Origin: Spiroplasma platyhelix PALS-1
Lineage (GTDB): Bacteria > Bacillota_I > Bacilli_A > Mycoplasmatales > VBWQ01
Assembly (NCBI RefSeq): GCF_021496725.1
Contig: NZ_CP051215.1
Span: forward strand, 558,001-622,000
Direction of reading: 5' to 3'
Length of the DNA: 64,000 nt
Below, one piece after another: positions 50,601 through 62,097 of the stretch. Both the position numbers and the translations under genes were made by a program. The notes beneath the pieces are model-generated. The model had not been told where the DNA came from. It was given only the letters and a program-made list of their open reading frames with translations, and did not search any database. How positions within the stretch are numbered: the first letter of the stretch is position 1; the number at the start of each line of letters is the position of its first letter.

Positions 50601-52383
50601 AAACATCAAATTGACTATCACCTTGAACAACTACTAAATTAGCATTAAGTTGATACTTACTTTGATAGTCTGGATTGTTTCTAATATATTTCTCAATTAA
50701 ATATTGATCATAATCATATTGAGAACGGTCATTAAGTTTGTTATCAGAAAAAATTGTTCTTTGATAGTAATCATTAAAATAATTAGTATCAAATCCTGGT
50801 ACAGGAACATTTTTTCAAGGAAGAAAATACATTAAACTAACATCAGTCTTATCCTTAGCTTCAATTCAAGTACTATCATAAAATGAATCTGGTCGAACAT
50901 AAGCAATAAATTCATTTCTTGTATTAGGAATTGGATCAAGCGAATTAATAAGTGGGTAAATATTATAAGCATCTCCCCCAATTCCGCTAACAATAAAAGG
51001 TCGATTACTAATGTTGATAGTATCTCCTGGTTTAATACCATAAGTTCTAGCATATTGTGGAGAAATTGCTATTTCATTACTACTTGATGGATAAATTCCT
51101 TCAAAAATTTTCAAGTTAACATCATTATGAATTTTTTTTAATCCTAAGTTAACAACCTTAACACTAAGCGATTTACCTGTGTTTGCTTCAACTCCAGATG
51201 TTGTTACAAATTGATTAACAACATTAATTTCTCGATTTTGTAAAGCAGCTGCACCTCGAGCAAAAAAAACTGAGTAGACACTAGGATCATTACCATCATT
51301 AAGCAAATTATAATTGCTTGGTGACTTGTATTGATTAGCAAAATCTTTAATGACATCAGAATTTGGTTGTGGATTCATAGCAAAATTACGATAAATAATC
51401 ATTCATTGACCATTCATCCCAAAATCTTCACTGCCTCTTTCTGTTAGCCTTGGATTATCGTCAGTTTCTTGAACAATTTTATCTCTTAAAACATTAGTAG
51501 TGTCTGTTGCAAGATTTACTTCATTAGGAATTCTTAAATCTCTATTTGGATCAGCAGAACCACGATAATTAATCTTATTCATTAATAAAAAAGTTGTAAA
51601 TTCATCATCAGATTGATCCAAAATAGTATCAGTACTATATTTTGTAATTCATTGTTCAAAATAAAGTCGTACTGAAGCTAAAATTTGTCCAGCAGAATAA
51701 TTAACAAATAAGCTGTTATATAAATCTGAAGCAGCTCTTAAATAATTATTCTTTAATTCTTTATTATTAGTTTGACTAGCTTTAAGCATTAACTGGCCAT
51801 ACATACTACCCTTAACATTAGCATTATTAAGATTAAATTCTAATGGTTGACTAAGATTATCTCATTGAAAGGTTTCAATCCCAGTAATATGATTGTTGCT
51901 ATCTCTAATATAAGTTATTTTTAAATCTCTATTACTTAAAGGTTGAAGTTCTTGACCAATAATCGTGTTGTCAAAATAAACAGCAACTGAATCTTCAGAA
52001 TCTACTTCTTGATAGTAAAGTCTTCCAAGTTTTAAACTAAAAGCTTGATTTGCAATTTGACTAACAGGTTGACTAGCCTTACTATAAGTAGTAGGCAATA
52101 CAGCATCAAAATTTGCATCAGATAGTTGTAAAGTGTTTTGTCCCTCAACAATTCTTTGATAAGAAATCCAAGAACCTGTAACTAAAGAAGTCGCAAAAGC
52201 AGTTAGTAATAATAAAATTACTAACTGTAGTTTAGTTTTTCACGCTGTAATTAAAGTTTGCTTTAAAAGTAAAGAATGTTCTCAAAAACGTCATTTATTC
52301 TTTTTTTTAATATTATTAGTAATGTTATTTTCTTCTTGATTAAGGAGAATATTTTGTTCATTATCACTTTTATTTTTTGCCAT
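47680..52383 (-). CDS. Giant ABC-transporter permease, FtsX/MacB type
   Basis: 1567 residues, in one frame only when about thirty TGA codons are read as Trp; start 52383 has GGAGC. An N-terminal membrane helix (LQLVILLLLTAFATSLVTGS, about 53-72) is followed by a large extracytoplasmic domain of about 550 residues. A first FtsX-type helix triplet follows (GFKYLVYIGVVFLVLIVIFI, and the next two ending LFISIALICGFVLITTLITG), then a further helix (ITITSVVIAVATLAITATVS), a second extracytoplasmic domain and a final FtsX triplet (EIALSASLLFIVTTVICAIL and two more). This double-FtsX layout is typical of Mollicutes permeases that pair with a separate ATPase; none is adjacent. Two lipoprotein genes lie divergently upstream. 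Substrate unknown. Confidence 0.85.
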
Positions 52384-52558
52384 AATATGCTCCTTTTAAA
52401 ACCAACTAGATAATCTATTTTACATAATAACATATTTTATTTTTTAAAAGAGTCTTGATTATTTTGTCATTAAATTTTATCATTAAATTATTTTTTATTC
52501 TGTAAAAATTAATAATTCAAGTAAAATATTTATAATCTGCGAATTGAAGGAAAAAATT

Positions 52559-54706
52559 ATGAAAAAAATCTTTAACAAACTAGCAATCATTTTAGCAACT
52601 AGTAGCTTAACCTTACCGTTAACTGCTTGTGTTTACAATTTTTACGTTAACTCAGCTACTAGTACAGTAGTTAAAAGTTTTGCTGATCAAAGCTCTGCTG
52701 TTATTAAATCTTTAGTGTTAGGAAAAGAAAAAAGCACTGATACAGCACAAACTATTCAAGATATGCTTTCAGGTTACCCTAATTCTAGTATAAAAAATCA
52801 AACTCTTGATACTAGTTTAAATACATGACAAGAATTTGTTGATCGTTGAGGATTTAATAAAAACATCAACCTTACTGGCTTTAATCCTAATGAAGAAAAT
52901 TATTTTCGTGCCACAGGCTCAGGATCACTAACTCAACAAGTTAACACTTACAAAACTGTAAACACTGTACTTAATCAAATTGGTTTAGTTTCTGGTTTGA
53001 ATGTTGCTAATAATCGTATTGTTTATAATTTAATTAAATCTGGTGATATTAAAAATACAATTGTAAATTTTTTAAATGGCACAAAAAAAACCGATAAAAA
53101 TGAAATGGATACTATTACAATTTTATTAAAAAATATGGTTATTGGAAAAGATTGAACCGCTCCTGATAATCAAGCTTTCACAAAAACTATCACCAACCCT
53201 TTAACTTCGCTTTTAAATTACTTAGTTGATGGAAAATGAACTGCAACTGATTCTACTCCGACAGATAAGAATGCTTTTAAATCTTTCATGGATAATTGAA
53301 AAGATCCAAATGGTCATGCTTACAGTCAATGAAATACTGATAATGGATGAGAACTAGATCAAGATGTTTATGAAACTTGAACACCAACTGATTATAATTT
53401 TTATCGTAGTGGCGTTTTGATTAATCATCTTTTTTATCAAATTGGTAAAGACTATCAAATCATTAATCCTAAACCTCCTGCAGAAGGACAAGATCCTGCT
53501 GCTTATAAAGATCGTTATCTAGGAACTATTATTGGTGACCATATTAGTATGTCACCTATTGGTTTAGATGAATATTTAATGCCTGATATCCAACAATATC
53601 TCCCGCATCTATTAGAAGATCCATCATATATTATTACTTTAGTAGAAGCAGTAGTACCAATAATTAAGCAATGAATATTGGAAATGAATGATATCACTCA
53701 AGGAGCAAAAAACTTGACATTTGGTAAAATTTTTCCAACTAATAAAAATACAAATTCTTTTAATGTCGCTGATATTTTAGATACAATTAAAGATCTTATT
53801 TTTAATCCCGATAAAATTATCGAAATTGTGCGAAATTTACTTAATATTAATGAAAATAATGATAGTCCAATAGGAAAATCATTTGCTTATGATATTAAAG
53901 TTAAAATTGAACTTCTTGGTCAAGAAGTTCCTTTACCAGTATTGCTTAAATTAGTTAGTGCAATAGACCCTAGTATTGTTGAAAATATCATTAATACAAT
54001 TAAAAGTTTACTTGAGACTCCTGATGTAAAAAATGCTGTCAACAATATTTTAAATATTTATAATCAATGAATTAAGCAATATGATGATAAGAATACTGGA
54101 ATTAATTTTGATTTAACACAATTAAAAGATTTCTTATTAAATGATACTAATGGACTAATAACAATTATTAATAGAGACTTAATGCCAATTTTATATAATA
54201 TAATGACAACTGCAGACCCAGTTACTGATGAGACATACTTTGAATTTTATCAAAAACTTGGAGGACAACTACCAAATGGTAATGAACTTGCACCATTAAG
54301 TTTCAGAACTGATTCAATATTAGATCTTTTAAAAAGTAATATCAGCAACCCTGATATTCCACTAGGTCAACTAAGTTTAATTCTTTTAGGTAATAGTTCT
54401 GATGATAATGCTGGTCTTTTCTCATTTGTTATTGAAAGTAACAATCAATGACTTGCAGATAACTATACAAATTTCTTTGATGTTACTAATAAATCAAAAG
54501 GTCATGTCTATAATCAGATAATGACAGTTAGTGATGATGGAGTTCAAACTTCAAACACTCTAACATATAACTTTGCTTATAAAATTAATAATAAAACTTA
54601 TTATTTCTGAGTTAGATGCAAGTCTTTGGACTTTAATGATAACTTTATTGGAACAAAAAACTTTTATTTCACTGATATTCAATTAAAAGAAATAAGAACA
54701 AACTAA
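52559..54706 (+). CDS. Lipoprotein, Spiroplasma-like, unknown function
   Basis: 715 residues. Signal peptide KKIFNKLAIILATSSLTLPL then TAC lipobox (Cys at about 23). A GAAGGAAAAAATTATG context favours the ATG at 52559 over an in-frame TTG at 52544. The mature protein has repeated helical stretches with Asn/Asp-rich loops (DITQGAKNLTFGKIF, FNVADILDTIKDLIFNPDKI) that resemble parts of the next lipoprotein (NVKDILKIVEDILLSKDGF), so the two are likely paralogues. TGA Trp codons are frequent. It ends at a strong hairpin. Possibly a partner of the giant permease on the other strand, by proximity only. Confidence 0.87.
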
Positions 54707-54734
54707 GCTTAGTAGAATCTACTAAGCTTTTTTA
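54705..54734 (+). terminator. Rho-independent terminator
   Basis: Inverted repeat AGCTTAGTAGA / TCTACTAAGCT with T6 after it, immediately behind the 52559-54706 lipoprotein gene. Confidence 0.85.
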
Positions 54735-54851
54735 ATACTGGCAACAATAAAGTAAATAATTGGATTTTTTGCTTTGAAACAATTATAATAAACAAGATTA
54801 AAATAAACGAATTTATTTTAATAAGGTCTACTTACATAAGGAGGATAAAAT

Positions 54852-56798
54852 ATGAAGAAATATATAAGTTTAATTGGTGCACTCGCACTTGGTGCAACAA
54901 GCAGTCTAACTGTTGTTGCATGTGGAAATCCTGAAAATGGTCCAACTCCTATACCAGGAAAACCAGCAACAGAAAATATTAAATTATGAAGTAACCAAAC
55001 AAGTAATATCGCTAAATCATTTATTTTAAGTAAAAATGGTAATTTTAATACTAATCGCTTATTAAATACAGCTTTAAATAGTACTGAAAATAATATTGAA
55101 AAAAATAGCAATAACAATAGCGGTACAAGCTATGAAACCTTTAAAAGCATTTGAGGATACAAAAATAATATTGCAGGTGTAACAAAAGCAGATTTTAATA
55201 ACGATAGTGATGAAACAATTGATAACACTCAATTTGCAACTAAAACTGAAATTACTGGAACTATAAATGAAATTCAAAGTCAACTTAAGTTAATTTCTAT
55301 TTTACCTCCTGCTATGATTACTAATAAACTTTTAGCTTCATTAATTAATGGCGCATTAAAAGATACTTTTAGTAATATGCTTTGAGGTCTTAACGAAAAC
55401 CCAGAAACTCTTGATATGATTAAAGGTTTAGTTCCATTAATCACAAATTTAATTAATAATTTTGCTGCTTTTGATCCAGAAAACGTTCTTGGTGAAGATT
55501 TTAAAGGTGAAAAAGAAATTGAAAAATCTTTATTTGGTGAAAATAATAATGGTTGATTAGCCCACTATCAAACAAGTACAGGTTTTAGTAGTGATGCTGT
55601 AGCAAAACAAAGTTCAATTTTAAAACCACAAAATTTCACAAATTGAGATCAAGTTGCTTTATTTAAAACTAGTGTTGATTTAAATGGACTTATTTACAAT
55701 TTAAGTGATAAGCAAACAACATTTGGCGACATATTTAATAATGCGATTACATATGATGGCGAAAAAGCAACTGATTTTGATTTAAATAAATTTGCTACTG
55801 AATTTCAATCAATTGTAGCTTTAACTCCTGAAAATATTATCAATTTAATTTCAAGTTTAATTCCAGTGATTAAATATCAATTTTTTGGGATTAATCCAAC
55901 AACAACATTAACAAAAATTACAACTAAAGAGCCAACAAATGCAACAAAAGGAATTATTAACGTTAAAGATATTCTAAAAATTGTTGAAGACATACTACTA
56001 TCAAAAGATGGATTTACTAATTTTATTGCAAAAATATTCCTACCTCAATCAGAAGGACAATTTAATTTAGAAAATTATGTTACTTTTGACTTTACTTGTA
56101 AGAGCAACAAAACTTTAAGTGAAACATTATTACCAATTAAAGACAAAATAAACACTAACTTAAATGATTTTTACACACAAGTAATTGAACCAGCAATGAA
56201 AAATTCTTATGTTGCAGATATCCTTAAGAAAATTAAAGAAGATTTAGAAAATCTAACAACAGACTTTGAATTTGAATTAAGTCAATTTCAAGAAATTTTA
56301 AATGTTCTTACTGGTATTTGACCTTTCCTTGAAAAAATAACAACTTATGAAACTAAAGAAGCAATGTTAGCAGACTGAACAAACTTATGAACTACTCTTG
56401 GTCTACAAGGTAATGGAGAAACAGATTTTATTAAAGATTCAGTTCTTGACCAATTGAAGAAATTCTTAGTATCTAATCCAAATTTCTTGAAAAATGTAAC
56501 CAATGTATTAGAAGCAAGTACTACATTTATTACAGATAGCTTTGATACTATTATTGAAAAAGAAACTACAAGTAATCTTGACTTTGATAATAAAAACTTA
56601 TGATCAACTGATGCAGCAACATTTAGTTATGATGCTAATCTTGATGAAACAACAATTTCTTATAATTTAATTGATAAAACTCAAGAAACAAGCAAAACTT
56701 ACAAAGTAACTGTTGTTGTTAAAGGTAACGCTGATACTCCTTTATTAGATGCAGATACAAAACAAGTTTGATTAAAATCATTAACTGAAGCAAAATAA
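54852..56798 (+). CDS. Lipoprotein, paralogue of 52559-54706
   Basis: 648 residues. Signal peptide KKYISLIGALALGATSSLTV then VACG, the classic Spiroplasma/Mesoplasma lipoprotein start; GGAGGATAAAATATG supplies a strong ribosome site. A proline-rich linker (GPTPIPGKP) follows Cys. The mature domain has helical segments (LISILPPAMITNKLLASLIN, NVKDILKIVEDILLSKDGF) shared in type with the preceding lipoprotein, and a C-terminal beta-rich part (TTISYNLIDKTQETSKTYKV). The preceding gene has a similar end (NTLTYNFAYKINNKTYYFWV). So both share a two-domain plan. Function unknown. Confidence 0.88.
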
Positions 56799-56945
56799 TT
56801 TAATCCTAGGATTAAAAATCTTAAATCTTGTCTCTTTTCATAAAGAAACAAGATTTTTCTTTAAAAACAGAAAAATATATTTATTTTTTAAAAAAAGAAT
56901 AAAAAATTTCCTTGCTTTTTAAATTTTATTTGTTACAATTCTTAT
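56799..56945 (+). other. Intergenic region with hairpin and promoter-like elements
   Basis: AT-rich gap after the second lipoprotein. It has the inverted repeat AAATCTTGT...ACAAGATTT (about 56824-56856, followed by TTCTTT), which probably ends the lipoprotein transcript, and TTGCTT (56912-56917) with TACAAT (56934-56939), a 16-bp-spaced promoter for the RNA candidate that follows. Confidence 0.6.
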
Positions 56946-57188
56946 AAGGATTTAAGCTTATGCATAAGTCCTTTTATAAGGTAATATGTAACTTTTTAAG
57001 AATACTTGAATAGATAACAATATATAATTAATTTAAAAAATTAATCTAAAAACCCCTAATTTAAACTCTATACCCCAATAACCTTAAGTTTTATTTATAA
57101 AAAATAAATAACCCCCCCTTTTTTTATAATCCATATTGCCTTAGATATTCTTGTATCACAAGAGTCAGAAATGACTCTTGTTTTTTTT
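56946..57188 (+). ncRNA. Candidate small RNA, about 243 nt, unassigned
   Basis: A free-standing transcription unit without a coding frame. It begins after a promoter (TTGCTT, 16 bp, TACAAT) and ends in a strong terminator (CAAGAGTCA-GAAA-TGACTCTTG then T8, 57159-57188). Near its 5' end lies an imperfect hairpin of about 14 bp (CTTATAAGGATTTA against TAAGTCCTTTTATAAG, 56941-56980). The centre has single-strand-like C-runs (AACCCCTAAT, ATACCCCAATAACC, and C7 at about 57112). It is not RNase P RNA, tmRNA or SRP RNA by any motif I know. It could be a 5' leader of polA, but a separate TATAAT sits past the terminator. Confidence 0.55.
57159..57188 (+). terminator. Terminator of the RNA candidate
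   Basis: 9-bp GC-richer stem with a GAAA tetraloop (CAAGAGTCA / TGACTCTTG) followed by eight T. Confidence 0.9.
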
Positions 57189-57284
57189 ATTTCAAAACTT
57201 TCTGCAAATTATCTTTGCATTAAGAATAAATTAAAATATTGTTTGTTATAATTAAGACAAAATAAGATAGATATTGGTGAATAA

Positions 57285-59906
57285 ATGAAAAAAGCATTGA
57301 TTATTGATGGCAATAATTTAATTTTTAAAGCATACTATGCAACAGCAAAGCATGGAGCAAGTTTACATTCTCTACAAGGAGTTCCAACCAATGCATTATA
57401 TGCTTTCATCAGAATGATCAATAAATTTATTACCTCAAATAATTATGATGCTTTATTTGTTGCCTTTGATGCAGGAAAAAATACTTTCAGAACTCAACGC
57501 TATGATAAGTATAAAGCTACTCGTAAGTCTGCGCCACAAGAACTACTATTACAAATTGATCTAGTTAAGCAATACTTAGACTTAGCCGAGATTCCTTGAA
57601 GTCAAGAAACTAATTATGAAGCTGATGATCTAATTGGTACAATTAGCAAAAATAAAGTAGCTAAAGATTACGAAATAAATATCATCAGTAGTGACAAAGA
57701 CTTATTTCAATTATTAGATGACAACATTAAAATCTTACAACCTCAAAAAGGTTTAAGTGATCTTAAAGTAATGGATAAAAATCAATTAAAAGTAGAATAT
57801 CATTTAGAACCGAAACAAATTCCTGATTTAAAAGGTTTAATGGGTGACAATTCTGATAACTTACCAGGAATTAAAGGCATTGGACCCAAAACAGCAATTA
57901 AACTGCTGCAAAAATATCAAACATTAGAAAATGTTATCGCTAATGTTGATAAACTAACAAGCAAAGAAAGTTCATTAATTAAAGAAAATAGTGCAATAGG
58001 TTTGCTAACTAAAGAACTAGCAACTATTAAATTAGATACACCATTAAAAAAAGAATTAAATGATTGTCACTACGATATTAAGTTGTTAGATAAACCCGAA
58101 TTACAAAATTTCTACAAAAAATATGATATGAAAAGTTTAATTGTCTCACAAAAAAAAATTATTGAATTTAAAGATAGCACTATTAAAGTTTTAGAATCGT
58201 GAGATGCAAAATTTAATGCAAAACTCAACTATGTGTGAACAGAAATTTGTTGAGACAACTACCATCGTGATCCGCTACTAGCAATTGCTATTAAAAATGA
58301 ATTTGGTACTTTTTATTGTCGAAAAAATATGATTGCAAATTCTAAAGAATTGCAAACTTTTTTAGTTGATAAAAAATACCAAAAAATTACTTGAGACATT
58401 AAAAAAACTATCGTTTCAATTAAAAAAAATTTTAACATTAATGCTGATGGCTTTATTTTTGATCATATGCTAGCTAGTTACCTACTATATGCCAATGAAA
58501 ATATTAATTTAGAAAATATTGCTAACATTTTGCAAGTAAAAAATAATGAAGATTTAGATGATGGTGAATTTTATGGCCGAGCAAGTAAAAAGCATATTCC
58601 AGAATCTGAAACTTTAATTGCTCAATATTTAGAATTAAAATTAAACTTTTTAGTCGAAACTTATCCAATTTTAATTGAAAAATTAAAAACTAACGATAAT
58701 TGAGAATTATATGAAAAGATTGAATTACCCACTGTCTACTCTTTAATAACTATGGAAATTAATGGTATTGCAGTTGATACAAAACAATTAAAAACTATGA
58801 CTGAAAATACAAAAATTACTTTAGACAAATTAGAAAAAGAACTTAATCAAATTGCTCAAAAAACTCTTAACCCTAACTCACCAAAACAAATTAGTCAGTA
58901 TCTTTTTGAAGAATTAAAACTAGCAAATCCTAAAAAAGGTAGTACTGCCTACGAAGTATTGATTACTTTAAAATCTGCTCATCCAATTATTCCTGTTTTG
59001 TTAGAATATCGAAAAGTTCAAAAGCTTTATGCTACTTATCTTAATGGCCTAGAAAAATATATATTCCCTGATCACAAAATTCATACAATTTACAATCAAG
59101 TTCAAGCAAGTACAGGAAGAATTTCTTCAACTGAACCTAATATGCAAAATATTACCATTCGTGATGATGAACAAAGAGAAGTAAGAAGAATATTTATTGC
59201 CAGTGCTGAAAACTTAAAAATTGTTTCATGTGACTATTCGCAAATTGAATTAAGAATCTTAGCTGACATCAGTGGTGATACAAATTTAATCAATGCTTTC
59301 TTAAAAAATCATGATATCCATGCTGAAACAGCAAGTAAAATTTTTAATGTTAGTTTAGATCAAGTTACAAAAGAACAAAGAACTAGAGCTAAGGCTGTCA
59401 ACTTTGGCATCATCTACGGCATCTCAAGTTTTGGTCTCAGTCAACAATTAAAAATTAGTATAAAAGAATCACAAGAATTTATTGATAAATATTTTGTTGT
59501 ATTTCCAAAAATTAAAGAGTATATTAATGACACAATCAAATATTGTCAAAAAAATGGTTATGTTGAAAGTCTTTTCAATCGTCGCAGAGCTGTTCCAGAA
59601 ATTAACAACAACAACAAAATTATTAGAGAATTCGGACAAAGAATTGCTATGAATATGCCAATTCAAGGGACTGCTGCTGATATTATCAAACTTGCGATGA
59701 TTAAAATTGACACTGCAATTAAAGAAAAGAAAATTAAAGCTAATTTAATTGCTCAAATTCATGATGAATTAATTTTTGAGATTGATAGCAATGATTTAAA
59801 TACAGAAATGACAAAAATTAATGAGATTATGAGTCATGTTGTTAAATTAAAAGTACCATTAATAATTAATGGTGTTTCTGGTAATAACTGATATGATTTA
59901 AAATAA
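57285..59906 (+). CDS. polA: DNA polymerase I
   Basis: 873 residues, full length with three domains. 5' nuclease (1-290): ALIIDGNNLIFKAYY, FVAFDAGKNTFRTQRYDKYK, and GLMGDNSDNLPGIKGIGPKT (helix-3-turn region). Central 3'-5' exonuclease fold (about 295-460): the DxE motif reads VWTEICWD and the other positions TWDIKKTIVS and FDHMLASYLL, so the first catalytic Asp appears lost, as in Bacillus PolI. Polymerase: SCDYSQIELRILADISGD (motif A), RTRAKAVNFGIIYGISSFG (motif B), IAQIHDELIFEI (motif C). Several TGA Trp codons interrupt the raw frame. Starts with GGTGAATAAATG. It is followed 12 bp later by mutM, so repair and Okazaki functions are co-transcribed. Confidence 0.95.
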
Positions 59907-59918
59907 AGGAAGATAAAT

Positions 59919-60749
59919 ATGCCTGAATTACCTGAAGTTGAAGTAGTAAGAAAAACCTTAGCACCACTTTTAGTTGACAGTAAAATTGTTAATGTCAAAA
60001 TTTTTCTTAATAAGATTATCAAAGATCCTGATGTTTTAAAATTTAAATCAAAAATTCTTAATCAAACCTTCCGCGAAGTGAGAAGAAAAGCAAAACTGCT
60101 AATTTTTGTCTTGGATGATGATGTTTTACTAAGTCATTTAAGAATGGAAGGAAAATATTATTATAAAAAAGCAAGCGAATCGATTGATTGAAAGCATGTT
60201 CTCATCGTTTTTGATTTAGACAATGGCTACCAACTATGCTATCATGATACAAGAAGATTTGGAACTTTTCACTTACAAGCAAAAGAAAAATATCAAGATT
60301 CAAAGCCTTACATCAATATTGGTCCTGAACCTTGAGATGAATTAGTGACAACTAATTATTTAAAAAATAAATGAAAAAATAAAAAACAAAAAGTCAAGAC
60401 TGCTCTTTTAGATCAAAGCACTATTAGTGGCTTAGGAAATATTTATGTTGATGAAACTTTATTTGCAGCAAAAATCCATCCTGAAACAATTGTCAGTAAT
60501 CTAAATGAACAAGAACTTGAATCTATCATCAAAAATGCCATCAAAATACTAGAACTTTCTGTTCAGTTAGGCGGTTCAACAATTGCTACTTATACATCTA
60601 GTCTAGGTGTTTCAGGAACATTTCAAAATCATTTGCAAGTTCATACAAGAGCAAATCAAACTTGTTTTGTTTGTTTGAACAAAATTCAAAAAATCAAAGT
60701 AAACAATCGTGGTACATACTTCTGTGCTCATTGCCAAATTAAAAAATAA
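59919..60749 (+). CDS. mutM: Formamidopyrimidine-DNA glycosylase
   Basis: Base-excision glycosylase/AP lyase for 8-oxoG; 276 residues. The catalytic N-terminus PELPEVEVVRKTLAPLL carries the Pro-Glu pair, then a helix-two-turn-helix region, LSHLRMEGKYYY, YHDTRRFGTFHL (Arg-Arg-Phe-Gly), and a C-terminal zinc finger CFVC...CAHC. The segment SGLGNIYVDETLFAAKIHPE is the Fpg/Nei hallmark. GGAAGATAAATATG gives a ribosome site. It lies directly after polA; in related Mollicutes coaE follows, but here dnaB comes next. Confidence 0.95.
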
Positions 60750-60831
60750 CTTGATTATTTTTTAATACTTGTGGAAAAATCAATAATAAAGAAAAAATAA
60801 GACTTAAATATAATTTCTTATGGGGAAAAAA

Positions 60832-60840
60832 TGTGGATAA
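60832..60840. promoter_or_regulatory. Perfect DnaA box upstream of dnaB
   Basis: TGTGGATAA (complement TTATCCACA) within the 195-bp gap before dnaB; a one-mismatch neighbour TGTGGAAAA lies at 60770-60778. A TATAAT -10 is at 60885-60890. DnaA could therefore regulate the dnaB-dnaI unit. Too few boxes for an origin. Confidence 0.5.
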
Positions 60841-60944
60841 ACTAATAAAATAATCATATTTTTTTATTTCTATTTTATTATCAATATAATTTATTCATAA
60901 GGTTTAATTAAAGCCAATTTTTTGAAGTGATAGGGGCAAAATAA

Positions 60945-62054
60945 ATGCAACGTATAATTAAAGAATCAGATACTTTTCAATTACTAGTGAAGGAAAATAT
61001 TGACAGTCAAGACTATCAATATCTTTTTATGTTGTACCAGCCAATCATTGGCATTCAAGCAACAAATTTATATCTGACCCTATTGCAAGAAAAGCATTTA
61101 ACTGATCGCATTAATTTAGATTTTAATCACAAAAGATTGATGGTGCTGTTAGATATCAATTCAATTGAATTATTAGAAGCATTTAAAATTTTAGAAGCTT
61201 ATCAACTTCTTGTTAGTTACTACTATCCTTCAAAAGCAACTTATATTTATCACATAAAAAAACCAATGAATGCCCCGAACTTTTTTGCTGATGAAAAATT
61301 AGCAGAAAAATTAATTGCACAAATTGGTACTTTACAATTTGAAAGACAAAAATACTATTTTTCAAAATATCAACCAGCAATCACACAAGATTTTATCAAC
61401 ATCACTGAAAATGAAATTATTGTTAATCAAGAAGTACAAACAACAAATAAAATTAACTTACAAGAACTAATGACTAATTTAAATAAAGCTCAAGCAAAAC
61501 TACCTGAAATCAATCCAATAATTAAATCAACAAGTAATTTTGCCCAATTAAAAGCTAACTTAGAAACACCACTAACAGTAAATATTAATAATATTGCTAA
61601 TAAAGATATTTTGAATCAAATTTCTTCAATGCAAGTGAAAACTCCTGAAGAATATCTAATTAGTCTAACTGAAAAACCACTTGATACAAAATTAAAAAAT
61701 ATTTTGCATCAATTAACTTTTAACTATCATTTGAATCCTGAAGTTATTAACTGTTTAATTGAATACGTTTGATTTAAAAACAACCAGAGAATTGAACCTA
61801 ATTATATCTTAAAAATCGCTAAGACTTTTAACGAAAAAGCAATTGACAATGTCAGCGATGCTGTAAATCATTTAAAATTAGCTTTTCAAAAAGGTAAGAA
61901 AAATCCTTATTCAACAAAGAAATATCAACAAGATGTTCTATGAACTAATGATAACTACGAATTTGATTTAAAAAAACCAAAAAGTACCAACGCTGAAAAT
62001 TTAATGAGTGAAAAAGAAATTACAAAAATTTTAGAGGAATTTGATAACTTTTAA
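60945..62054 (+). CDS. dnaB: Replication initiation protein DnaB (B. subtilis DnaB type)
   Basis: 369 residues of the Gram-positive DnaB/DnaD-like replication-restart and initiation family (not the replicative helicase). N-terminal winged-helix region (1-120) with YQYLFMLYQPIIGIQATNLY and a C-terminal DDBH-type region: LHQLTFNYHLNPEVINCLIE then YVWFKNNQRI and YILKIAKTFNEKAIDN. DnaB recruits DnaI and the DnaC helicase to the origin at the membrane in Bacillus. The gene is followed by dnaI 43 bp later. A TGA at 61770 is Trp. GTGATAGGGGCAAAATAAATG is the ribosome context. Confidence 0.92.
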
Positions 62055-62097
62055 TTTAAAATATTAATAGTCAAATTACTTACTATAGGAGTATTTT

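Noticed and set aside
56946-57188. RNase P RNA, tmRNA, SRP RNA or 6S RNA
   Set aside because: No GAGGAAAGTCC-type P RNA core, no tRNA-like ends of tmRNA, no SRP GGAA tetraloop arm, and the ends do not pair to form a 6S rod, so left unassigned.
60750-60944. Replication origin
   Set aside because: Only one exact and one near DnaA box, no unwinding cluster and no dnaA or dnaN nearby; more consistent with gene regulation.
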